Positions 46,216 to 56,797 of a stretch of 64,000 nt of DNA are shown one piece after another. The translations under genes and the position numbers were made by a program. Numbering within the stretch: the stretch's first letter is position 1; each line of letters opens with the position of its first letter. Under the pieces are notes generated by a model. The model was not told the origin of the DNA. It saw only the letters and a program-made list of their open reading frames with translations, and made no database searches. Source of the stretch: JAWLAT01 sp041395325 (lineage in GTDB: Bacteria > Pseudomonadota > Gammaproteobacteria > Xanthomonadales > SZUA-5); the NCBI GenBank assembly GCA_041395325.1, contig JAWLAT010000006.1, positions 154,971-218,970 on the forward strand. The letters are read 5' to 3'.

Positions 46216-47781
46216 CTACCCTGCCCGCCAGCGCACCTGATACAGATCGAGGCGACGGTCACGCAGGTTGCGCACGGTGCCACGCTGGCGCGCTTCCCGC
46301 AGGGCCGACAGACTCAGGTCGGCAATCGCCACGGACTCGACGTTGGGCGTGGTGTCCGCCGCCACACCATCACGGGCGAAGGGGAAATCGCAGGGCGTCA
46401 GTATGCAGCTCTGCGCATACTGGATGTCCATGTTGAACACCCGCGGCAGATTGCCGACGTTGCCGGCCATGACCACATAGCACTGGTTCTCGATCGCGCG
46501 GGCCTGGCAGCAATGGCGTACGCGCATGTAGCCCTGGCGCTCGTCGGTGCAGAAAGGCACAAACAGCATCTGCGCGCCTTGATCGATCAGGTGCCGGGCC
46601 AGTTCCGGGAACTCGCTGTCGTAGCAGATCATCACGCCGATCGGCCCGCAGTCGGTCTGGATCACGTCGAGTCGATCGCCCCCTTCCACGGCCCACCAGT
46701 TGGCCTCGCTGGGCGTGGGGTGGAGCTTGTCCTGGACATGGACGCTGCCGTCGCGCAGGTAGATGAAGGCCGAGTTGCGCACGCTGCCATCGGCCTGCCG
46801 CAGCGGATAGCTGCCGCCGATGATGTTGACGTTGTAACGCACCGCCAGGTCGCTGAACATCTTGTCCAGTTCCTCGCGGTGACCGGTCAGCGCATCGACC
46901 GCTTCGGAGGCCGACAGCTCCAGATCGTGCATCGACAGCAGTTGCAGTTGCATCAACTCCGGGAAACAGACGAAGTCGGCGTGGTAGCTGCCCACCGTAT
47001 CGACGAAATAGGTGATGTTGTCGGCGAACTCGCGGAAGCTGCTGACGCCACGCTGGAGGAACTGCACCGACACCACCCGGACGCGATCACGCGTGGCGGA
47101 CGTGCCGCGGTCGATGGCACTGACGTCGCTGTAGCGCGGGTTGCGCCAGAGCATGTGCGCGGCATAACCCAGCGTTTCCGGATCGCCCGGCAGGTAGTTC
47201 GGCAGCAGACCGAGCATCTCGAAACCGCTGTCGCGCTGAAAGCTGACCACCGGGTCCTTCAGCTGCCCACTTTGCAGGACCTCGAAATAGGCTTGCGGTC
47301 CGCCATGGCGACGCTGCCGACGCGCCATCGTCGGGATGCGACCACCGAAGACGATGCCCTTCAGGTTGAGCGCTTCGGCCAACTGCTGCCGCCGCAGGTA
47401 GAGCCGGCGACCGATGCGATAGCGGCGGAAATCCGGATGGACGCAGACTTCCATGCCGTAGAGAAAGCTCCCCTGCTCCTCATGCCGGGAGGCATAGCCA
47501 CCGCCGGTGATCTCCACCCAGGTGTGCGGCCGCAGCGCAATGCGCTCGCCGAGCCGGAAGCTGAGCGAAAAGCCAACCACCCGGCCGCCACGTACGGCGA
47601 CCACCTGACCCTGTGGAAAACGGCTGAGGATGCCGGTCAGCTGCGCTCGTGAATAGGGCTTGAGACCGGGATAGGCTGCCCGCTCAATGTCGATGATGGC
47701 GTCAATGTCACCCAGTTCGGCCTGGCGCAGGAGCAGACGGCTGGCGGTGGATTCAGTTGCGTCGTGAGTCGATTCAGTCAT
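46216..47781 (-). CDS. GNAT acetyltransferase fused to a carbon-nitrogen hydrolase
   Basis: 521 residues in two domains. Residues 15-200 are GNAT-like (LRQAELGDIDAIIDIERAAY, EVCVHPDFRRYRIGRRLYL). Residues 232-505 are a nitrilase-superfamily amidohydrolase with its triad visible: E275 in VCFPELMQ, K352 in VQDKLHPTPSEANWW and C386 in GVMICYDSEFPEL. This fusion recurs in bacteria and is annotated bifunctional, but its substrate is, as far as I know, unsettled. The start at 47781 is consistent with the GNAT fold. Confidence 0.9.
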   Translation of the reverse strand: MTESTHDATESTASRLLLRQAELGDIDAIIDIERAAYPGLKPYSRAQLTGILSRFPQGQVVAVRGGRVVGFSLSFRLGERIALRPHTWVEITGGGYASRHEEQGSFLYGMEVCVHPDFRRYRIGRRLYLRRQQLAEALNLKGIVFGGRIPTMARRQRRHGGPQAYFEVLQSGQLKDPVVSFQRDSGFEMLGLLPNYLPGDPETLGYAAHMLWRNPRYSDVSAIDRGTSATRDRVRVVSVQFLQRGVSSFREFADNITYFVDTVGSYHADFVCFPELMQLQLLSMHDLELSASEAVDALTGHREELDKMFSDLAVRYNVNIIGGSYPLRQADGSVRNSAFIYLRDGSVHVQDKLHPTPSEANWWAVEGGDRLDVIQTDCGPIGVMICYDSEFPELARHLIDQGAQMLFVPFCTDERQGYMRVRHCCQARAIENQCYVVMAGNVGNLPRVFNMDIQYAQSCILTPCDFPFARDGVAADTTPNVESVAIADLSLSALREARQRGTVRNLRDRRLDLYQVRWRAG

Positions 47782-47864
47782 ACCTCAAGGCTAACCGAAG
47801 CGGCGTGTGGAGAACGGCAAAGGTGGATTGCCAGGAACTTCTTCCCGGCAATCCTCCCGACAGA

Positions 47865-50645
<2,781 letters not shown>

Positions 50646-50763
50646 GACGCCAAGACCGCGTGATCCCACTGATCCCGAGTCACAGCTGCCGGCGCCAGCG
50701 GGTTGCGTGGGAGCCCCCTTTCACCCCGCTTGCACAGCGGCGGCGTCGTGGCACGATAGGCGG

Positions 50764-52089
50764 GTGCAGAACCTCGGCTACAACGCGCTGATCGCGGCGA
50801 TCGTGCTGCCGCTGTTCTACCTGTCGGTCTATGCCGACCGGGCGCTCTGCCGTCGTCAGGGTCGCGATGACTACGACGATGCGGACACAGTGGCCAGCCT
50901 CGCTGTGTCTCTATTGATGAGCGGCCTGGGCATCCTGACGTTGGTTCTGCGAGTCGCAATCTACGCGCTGGTGTTCCGCTATGTGGCGCTCTACGACTGG
51001 TCCACGCTCGGCGCCTGGAGTTGGTTGCTGGGTCTGCTGCTGTATGACTTCACCTATTATTGGCAGCACCGCATGGGCCACGAGTGGCATCTGCTGTGGG
51101 CCTCGCACGTGGTGCACCACTCCTCCGAGCGTTTCAATCTGGCCACCGCATTGCGCGTGCCGGCCGCCAGCATGAACCTGTGGACCTGGCTGTTCGCACT
51201 GCCGCTGGCCGTGCTGGGCGTGCCGCCGACGGTCTATGCGGTCGCCAGCCTGCTCAACCTGCTCTACCAGTTCTGGATCCACACCGAGCGCGTGGGCGAG
51301 ATGGGCTGGTTCGATCGCTGGTTCGGCTCGCCCTCCAATCACCGCGTCCATCATGGAGTCAATGCGCGCTACCTGGATCGCAACTACGGCGGCATCCTGA
51401 TGTGCTGGGACCGTCTGTTCGGCACCTTTGAGACTGAGCGCGCCGACGATCCGGTGCGCTACGGCACACGCGCTCAGGTACGGAGTTTCAACCCGATCTG
51501 GATCAATCTCCACACACCACTGCAGCTGCTGCGCGAGTTGCGGGCGTTGCCCGACTGGCGGCAGCGACTGGCGCTGCTGTTCCATCGGCCAGGCTGGCAG
51601 CCAGACCATGCGGGACCATTCGCCGCCGCGGCACTGCCTGCCTGGCAAGCGCCACCGCGATACGCCCCGCCACTGCCGCGAGCCTGGGTGCAGCGTGGCT
51701 TGTGGCAGTGTTTCATCAGCTGGCCGTTGCTGGTCCAGTTGCTGGCCATGGCGCCGCAGATGGACTGGCCCAACAAGATCGCCTTTGGCCTGTGGCTGAG
51801 CTGGACAGCTGGCTCCTTGGGTCTGCTGCTGCATGAACGGCCTCACCACCGCACGCTGGGCGTGGTGCTGGAGGCCCACCGGCTGTTGCTCGCCGGGGGC
51901 CTGGCGTTGACCGGCCACTGGTTTGCCCCGTGGCCCTACGACTTGCCGCTGGATCTGCCACTGGCCGTGTTGATGTTTGGCAGTCTGATCAGTCTGGGTT
52001 GGCGGGGACACCAGGCCAGTCGTGACATCAGTTACCCGCCCGATGCTCGGGCGACAGTAGGGTCGTCCCGGGCGGTTCAGGACCGATGA
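50764..52089 (+). CDS. Sterol desaturase / fatty acid hydroxylase superfamily membrane protein
   Basis: Membrane di-iron oxidase family. About 441 residues from GTG 50764 (a longer start at 50707 is possible). Several TM helices and the His clusters HRMGHEWH, HVVHHSSERFN and NHRVHHG, which bind the two irons. The family substrate (sterol, lipid or carotenoid) is unclear. About 150 extra residues with TM helices follow the core. It overlaps the next gene by ATGA at 52086-52089, which suggests a shared function. Confidence 0.9.
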   Translation: MQNLGYNALIAAIVLPLFYLSVYADRALCRRQGRDDYDDADTVASLAVSLLMSGLGILTLVLRVAIYALVFRYVALYDWSTLGAWSWLLGLLLYDFTYYWQHRMGHEWHLLWASHVVHHSSERFNLATALRVPAASMNLWTWLFALPLAVLGVPPTVYAVASLLNLLYQFWIHTERVGEMGWFDRWFGSPSNHRVHHGVNARYLDRNYGGILMCWDRLFGTFETERADDPVRYGTRAQVRSFNPIWINLHTPLQLLRELRALPDWRQRLALLFHRPGWQPDHAGPFAAAALPAWQAPPRYAPPLPRAWVQRGLWQCFISWPLLVQLLAMAPQMDWPNKIAFGLWLSWTAGSLGLLLHERPHHRTLGVVLEAHRLLLAGGLALTGHWFAPWPYDLPLDLPLAVLMFGSLISLGWRGHQASRDISYPPDARATVGSSRAVQDR

Positions 52090-52832
52090 GCAACACGATC
52101 GAATCCCCTGACCAAACGGCGTCGACACCGAAACCTCGGCGCGAATCTCGTCTCTCGCGACTCGTACTCGAAGGCTTGACCGTGCTGCTGGGCGTCTTTC
52201 TGGCGCTGCTGGCCGATGAATGGCGCGAGGAACGCCAGCTGGATGCTGAGGCCGATGCCGTCAAGTCGCGACTGGAAGAGGAGATCATCGCCAACTACCA
52301 GGAAGCTGTCGACGTGCTGCTGGACGTCGAGGACCGCCACACCCGGCTGCGGGCACTCGATACGCATCTGGGCGCCGACCGGGCCTTCGATGAATACGGC
52401 CCCTGCTTCATCGGCTATCGCTTTGCCCAGTTCAGCAGCGCCGCATGGGGGCGTGCCAGCCTGGATCGCATCGGCAGCCGCATCGATGCGGGCTACATGA
52501 GCGCGGCGGCTGAACTGTACTCCTGGAACTCGGTCTTCGACGGCCTGGCTGATCCACTCAATCGCCTGCTCTATTCCCCCGCATACTTCGACCCTGACCA
52601 GGCCCGGGTCAGCTACCGACTGGCCGAACGGATCGTCTGGCAGCAGCGCAGCTGGGCCCGCACGATGGTCGATCTGTATGGACAGTTCATTCGCGAGCAC
52701 ATCCCGGCACAGAGCCCACTGGTCGACGACGAGCTGCGCGCCGCACAAGCACGCTGGACGGCCCAGTCGGGGAGCCGTGATGAAGCGACGCAGCGAGATC
52801 GCCCCTGGTGTGCTGGACCCGCTTCGGACTGA
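52086..52832 (+). CDS. Single-TM protein with EWREER motif (DUF6090-like)
   Basis: 248 residues. A TM segment near 28-43 (LEGLTVLLGVFLALLADEW) is followed by EWREER, a pattern that resembles the E..IGILIAL..NWNEER start of DUF6090 proteins. The rest is helical and likely exported or cytoplasmic depending on orientation. Translationally coupled to the sterol-desaturase-family gene. No catalytic motif is evident. Similar proteins occur in Xanthomonadales and Bacteroidetes by my recollection. Confidence 0.65.
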   Translation: MSNTIESPDQTASTPKPRRESRLSRLVLEGLTVLLGVFLALLADEWREERQLDAEADAVKSRLEEEIIANYQEAVDVLLDVEDRHTRLRALDTHLGADRAFDEYGPCFIGYRFAQFSSAAWGRASLDRIGSRIDAGYMSAAAELYSWNSVFDGLADPLNRLLYSPAYFDPDQARVSYRLAERIVWQQRSWARTMVDLYGQFIREHIPAQSPLVDDELRAAQARWTAQSGSRDEATQRDRPWCAGPASD

Positions 52833-52967
52833 AACGCGGTTGGCCCGGCATGAGTCAGGCCCGCCTGAGCCACGTCTGCGGAGCTGCAGACGCGGCCCGC
52901 CGCCGCAGCATTGATCCGGTATCCGGGCTAGACTTGTGCGCTTCCACTCAGCGGGGCTGTTTCAAAC

Positions 52968-54137
52968 ATGGCAGGTCATGCTTCCGCGCCGCTGCGTACA
53001 CGGGTTTGTCGGTCCACGCTGGGCGCGATGATCTCGTTGTTGTTGGCCGGGACTGCCAACGCAGCAACGCTCTGGGAAAGCGAGGACACGCTCTACAACC
53101 TGAACTTCCTCGGCTTCTTCCATCTCAACGGTGCCGCCCGTTTCGGCGATGACGATGAGCGCGACCCGGCGATCGTGACCGGCTTCCAGGAAGCGCGACT
53201 GATCGGGCATTTCTCCTCGCGCCTGGGCTCGCGCTTCAGTGCCTTCATGGAAGTCGAGGCCACCCACACCGACGATGACACCCGCGGGCGGATGGAACGT
53301 CTGATCCTGAAGTACGACATCAACAATGCCAGTCAGTTTTCGGTTGGTCGCTTTCATGCCCCGGTGGGCTACTGGAATCAGTACTACCACCATGGCCGCT
53401 GGCTGCAGGTCAGCAAGGATCGCCCGCTGCAGACCGAGTTCGGCGGCGCTTTCCTGCCGGCGCACTACTGGGGCGCCATGTACGAGCGCAATATCCCCAT
53501 GGGCGAGCGCATCATCGAACTGGATCTGGGCGCGGGTGCCGGACGTGATGAGGACGTGGCAGCGCCGAGCTTCGATGAAGTCGCTGTGGCCAAGCGCCTG
53601 AGCCTGGCCAAGCACGGCGGACACGCCGAAGGCACCGAGGTGCTGGAGAGCAACTGGTCGGTGATGGGCCAGGTCAATGTGGTGCCCGCCAGCCGCCGCG
53701 GCCTGGCCTGGGGTGGTTCCTTCTGGTACGCCGATCTGGATGGCGATGGGCTGAAGGTCAAGGAGCGCATCGTGACGATGCACCTGAACTACATCGGCGA
53801 GTCCTCGGCGCTGCTGGGCGAGATCGCTCATTCGCAGCACGAGCGCCCCAGCGGCGGCGGCCATACCGACAGCACGGCCGGTTATCTGGAGTACAACTTC
53901 CTGCTGGATTCGGTTTCGCCGCGCCTGCGCCCCTATGGCCGGGTGGAAATGAGCGACATCGATGACGAGGATGTCGCCTACAGCTCGGTGAACTCGCGCA
54001 GTCGCCTGTCGCTGGGCGCGCGTTTTGATGTTACGCCCAGCAGCGCCCTCAAGTTCGAAGTCCGACGCGATCGCCTGCGCGACGGTGGCCCATCGACCAA
54101 TACGCTGCAGGCGCAGTACGCGGTCATTTTCTGGTGA
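52968..54137 (+). CDS. Outer-membrane beta-barrel, porin-like
   Basis: 389 residues. N-terminal export signal ending TANA near residue 32. The mature sequence alternates hydrophobic and polar residues as in barrel strands (NLNFLGFFHLNGAARFG, FMEVEATHTDD, QFSVGRFHAPVGYWNQYYHH) and ends in a terminal aromatic (AVIFW), the BAM recognition signal. It resembles porin families that pair with solute-binding proteins. The TM strand number cannot be given from sequence alone. A substrate-binding gene follows 35 bases later. Start ATG 52968 has no strong ribosome site. Confidence 0.75.
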   Translation: MAGHASAPLRTRVCRSTLGAMISLLLAGTANAATLWESEDTLYNLNFLGFFHLNGAARFGDDDERDPAIVTGFQEARLIGHFSSRLGSRFSAFMEVEATHTDDDTRGRMERLILKYDINNASQFSVGRFHAPVGYWNQYYHHGRWLQVSKDRPLQTEFGGAFLPAHYWGAMYERNIPMGERIIELDLGAGAGRDEDVAAPSFDEVAVAKRLSLAKHGGHAEGTEVLESNWSVMGQVNVVPASRRGLAWGGSFWYADLDGDGLKVKERIVTMHLNYIGESSALLGEIAHSQHERPSGGGHTDSTAGYLEYNFLLDSVSPRLRPYGRVEMSDIDDEDVAYSSVNSRSRLSLGARFDVTPSSALKFEVRRDRLRDGGPSTNTLQAQYAVIFW

Positions 54138-54172
54138 ACAAGGATGTCCATGAAGCACGCTGGAGCGCAGTC

Positions 54173-54655
54173 ATGCGCCATCTGATCCTCATTCTGACCC
54201 TGTTGGTGGGCAGTTCCTTCGCCGTTGCCGACAGCGGCACCGATGGCCCACCCCGCAGCATGGTGGTGGTGGTGAACTCGCAGGTCAGCGAAGAAGACAT
54301 CAGCGAAGGCGATCTGCGCAAGATTCTCGTTGGCGAAACGCGCTTCTGGCAGGACGGCACCAGCATCACCCTGCTGATCCAGGCCCCGGTGTCCTGGGAA
54401 CGCGATGTGCTGCTGGGCAAGATCATGGAGATGACCGAGGCCCAGTACCGTCAGTTCTGGATCTCCAAGGTTTTTCGCACCGAAGTGGCCTCCGGACCGA
54501 AGGTGGTGCTCTCCAACTCGATGGCAGCGACCCTGATCGGCAAGATTCCGGGTTGCGTGGCTTTCTTCGACAGCGATGAAGTGCCGGACGGCGCCAAGAC
54601 CCTGCGCATCAACGGGCTGACGCCGGACGACGAGAACTACCCGCTGCGATTCTGA
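54173..54655 (+). CDS. Small PstS-like (PBP_like_2) periplasmic protein
   Basis: 160 residues. Signal peptide MRHLILILTLLVGSSFAVA. The mature part resembles one portion of a phosphate-binding protein: VVVVNSQVSEEDISEGDLRK, RFWQDGTSITLLIQ and, at the C-terminus, KIPGCVAFFDSDEV and INGLTPDDENYPLRF, which match the end of PBP_like_2 domains. It is about half of a full PstS. ATG 54173 with GGAG at 54162-54165 is preferred to GTG 54134. Ligand unknown. It lies between a porin and an adenylate cyclase. Confidence 0.78.
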   Translation: MRHLILILTLLVGSSFAVADSGTDGPPRSMVVVVNSQVSEEDISEGDLRKILVGETRFWQDGTSITLLIQAPVSWERDVLLGKIMEMTEAQYRQFWISKVFRTEVASGPKVVLSNSMAATLIGKIPGCVAFFDSDEVPDGAKTLRINGLTPDDENYPLRF

Positions 54656-54676
54656 TGCGGCCAACGAAGCACAGGC

Positions 54677-56245
54677 ATGTCGATCCGCGCCAAACTGATC
54701 CTGGTCTTCATGCTGGTGGTGGTCGTTTCGGGCACCAACCTGTATGTCTACTACTGGAGCCGTGGGCAGACCGACGATTCGCTCGAAGAGCTGCGCCGCG
54801 CCACCGAAGCCCAGGGTGAGCTGAACCTGATCGAGCGCGGTCTGAATGACCTGCTGCGGCAGGTGCAGATCCAGGCCAATTTCAATGAGGAATCCGGCAG
54901 CGAACTGGCGGTGCGCCCGGAGCAGATCGAGAACTTCGATACCGAATCGGAGGCCATCGCCGAACGCTTGAAGACGATCGTCGCGCTGGTCAGCGCCGAC
55001 AACCAGGCCGAACTCGCAGCCGTCACGGCCAAGACCACCGAGCTGATCAAGTCCTGGCGGCGGTTTTACCTGTTCTTCGGCCGCGACCACGTCGAGGCAT
55101 TGACCGAACTGCTGGTCAATGGCGAGCCCCTGGCCACCGAAGTGATCCAGCTGCTGCTGCCGGATCTGATCACCAAGGAGCGTGAACGTGTTGCCCAGGC
55201 ACGCTCCGACTACTACACCCGCTCTGAGCTGACCGGGCGCATCACCACCTGGATGTTTGCCGGCTCCACGCTGGTGCTGATGCTGGCGATGTTCCTGTTC
55301 TCCCACGATCTGGCCCAGCGGCTGGCAAGACTGCGTCACGGGGCCGAACGCATCGGTGCCGGCGAGCTGGACACCCGGCTGCCCGACACCTCGCGGGACG
55401 AACTCGGTGATCTGGCGCAGAGCTTCAACGCGATGAGCGGTCGCTTGCAGGCCGCCCGACAGGAACTGGACGAGCAGTACCGCAAGGTCGAGAGCGAGCA
55501 CGAACGTGCTCAGGGACTGTTGCTCAACATCCTGCCATCCAGCACGGCATCGGAGCTGCATGCCGAGGGCAAGGTGGCGCCGCAGTATTACCCGCAGGCC
55601 ACCGTGCTGTTCGCCGACATCAAGGGCTTCACGCTGGCGACCGAGAAGATCTCCGCCGATCTGCTGGTACAGATCCTCAACGACTACTTCACCGCTTTCG
55701 ATCGCATCTGCGACAAGTACCACGTGGAGAAACTGAAGACGATCGGCGACTGCTACATGGCGGCGGCCGGCGTGCCCAACCGGCGCCTGTCGCACTGTGT
55801 CGACGCCATTCTGGCCGCCTGGGAGTTCATCGATGCGGCCAAGGTGCTCAGCGCGCGACCGGACTATCCGGACTGGCAGGTACGGGTGGGGATCCACACC
55901 GGCCCGGTGATTGCCGGCGTGGTGGGCATCAAGAAGTTCGCCTTCGACATCTGGGGCTCGACGGTCAATCGCGCCGCCCGACTGGAGCAGGCCGGTGCGG
56001 CCGGCATGATCAACATCTCCGAAGACGCCCGCGTACACGTCAAGGATTTCTTCGATCTGGAGAGCCGTGGCGCCATCCTGACCAAGGAAAAGCAGGGCGT
56101 GGACATGTACTTCGTCACCGGCGCCCATGCATCGCTGCGCAGCAGTGAGCAGTCCCTGATGCAGAGTTTCGCCGAGCGCTATCGCGTCTATTTCCAGGAG
56201 AGCCTGGAACACCTGCCCTCATCCATGCTCGGCCAGGCGGGCTGA
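54677..56245 (+). CDS. HAMP-linked class III adenylate cyclase
   Basis: 522 residues. TM1 at about 7-25, periplasmic helical sensor region 28-185, TM2 at about 192-209, HAMP at 210-262 and a coiled coil to 285. The catalytic domain has VLFADIKGFT (D314, metal), EKLKTIGDCYMA (K354 and second metal D358), FDIWGSTVNRAARLE (D424, N431, R435). The Lys and Asp pair reads ATP, so it is an adenylate cyclase. It begins 21 bases after the PstS-like gene. The N-terminus has a long helical periplasmic loop typical of four-helix-bundle sensors. Confidence 0.92.
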   Translation: MSIRAKLILVFMLVVVVSGTNLYVYYWSRGQTDDSLEELRRATEAQGELNLIERGLNDLLRQVQIQANFNEESGSELAVRPEQIENFDTESEAIAERLKTIVALVSADNQAELAAVTAKTTELIKSWRRFYLFFGRDHVEALTELLVNGEPLATEVIQLLLPDLITKERERVAQARSDYYTRSELTGRITTWMFAGSTLVLMLAMFLFSHDLAQRLARLRHGAERIGAGELDTRLPDTSRDELGDLAQSFNAMSGRLQAARQELDEQYRKVESEHERAQGLLLNILPSSTASELHAEGKVAPQYYPQATVLFADIKGFTLATEKISADLLVQILNDYFTAFDRICDKYHVEKLKTIGDCYMAAAGVPNRRLSHCVDAILAAWEFIDAAKVLSARPDYPDWQVRVGIHTGPVIAGVVGIKKFAFDIWGSTVNRAARLEQAGAAGMINISEDARVHVKDFFDLESRGAILTKEKQGVDMYFVTGAHASLRSSEQSLMQSFAERYRVYFQESLEHLPSSMLGQAG

Positions 56246-56301
56246 CCCGATCCGCGCCGTCGCGGGGTACCGCTCCGCGAACTGCAACCGTCAGGTACGC
56301 C

Positions 56302-56553
56302 TCACCTCCGCCGTCGGTGTCGATGCCAGCGGCGCGCCAGCGCGATTGCCGAGACCAGCGCCCAGCAGCCTTCGAGCACGACAAAGGGCACAAAGCCGAT
56401 CAGCCAGGCGGCGGAACAGGCCAGCCCGGCACCAATCAGATTGAGCGCCAGATAGACGCTGCCGTCCTCCTCCAGCCAATCGAGCAGATCAAGCACGAAG
56501 GCCAGCAGCAACAGGCCCACACCCAAGGTTCCCAGCAGGTCAGCGACGTTCAT
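56302..56553 (-). CDS. CBU_0592-like small membrane protein
   Basis: 83 residues from ATG 56553, with TM helices near residues 4-22, 31-49 and 53-71. It contains LLGTLGVGLLLLAF, YLALNLIGAGLAC and FVVLEGCWALVSAIAL, which resembles CBU_0592-type proteins. An upstream frame to 56637 exists, but the 56553 start is nearest the first TM helix. The C-terminus is Arg/His-rich (RRWHRHRRRR). Function unknown. Confidence 0.65.
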   Translation of the reverse strand: MNVADLLGTLGVGLLLLAFVLDLLDWLEEDGSVYLALNLIGAGLACSAAWLIGFVPFVVLEGCWALVSAIALARRWHRHRRRR

Positions 56554-56681
56554 GGCGGGCACCATAGCTGGACCGGTCGCCAAAGCGGTCAACGCTGTGA
56601 TGGCGAGGTTGACCGAGATGCCCTTCTGACCAACCACCGGGCCACCGAAACCACCTTAAGAAGTGGTTTATATGATTGTTT

Positions 56682-56687
56682 TATAAT
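56682..56687 (+). promoter_or_regulatory. TATAAT -10 box upstream of the repeat protein
   Basis: A perfect TATAAT at 56682-56687 inside an AT-rich patch. No good -35 is found 16-18 bases upstream, so an activator may be needed. Transcription would begin near 56694, leaving a leader of about 104 bases. Confidence 0.5.
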
Positions 56688-56712
56688 GACTTTTTGCAGT
56701 TCATTGTTTGCA

Positions 56713-56794
56713 CAGGACGGATTCCTGCTGGCTCGCCAAGCTGTCTCTCAGCCCGGCAACCGCGCCGGGCACACCACCCGATCCGGAGGACAGC
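56713..56794 (+). promoter_or_regulatory. Structured leader that may mask the ribosome site
   Basis: Three stems are possible. CAGGA/TCCTG at 56713-56727. GCCCGGC at 56751-56757 with GCCGGGC at 56764-56770 (7 bp, loop AACCGC). A closing stem in which GCTGTC-T-CTC (56740-56749) pairs with GAG-GACAGC (56786-56794). The last stem covers most of the GGAGGA ribosome site (56785-56790). It would lower translation unless opened. Confidence 0.4.
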
Positions 56795-56797
56795 ACC

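Noticed and set aside
53978..56212. Minus-strand frame of 744 codons opposite the porin/cyclase operon
   Set aside because: The cyclase and PstS-like motifs are on the plus strand. The minus frame is His/Gln/Arg-rich and without a recognisable domain.
56750..56770. AGCCCGGCAACC resembles part of a SAM-I riboswitch
   Set aside because: The other conserved S-box helices and the core segments are missing. It is better explained as a simple GC hairpin.
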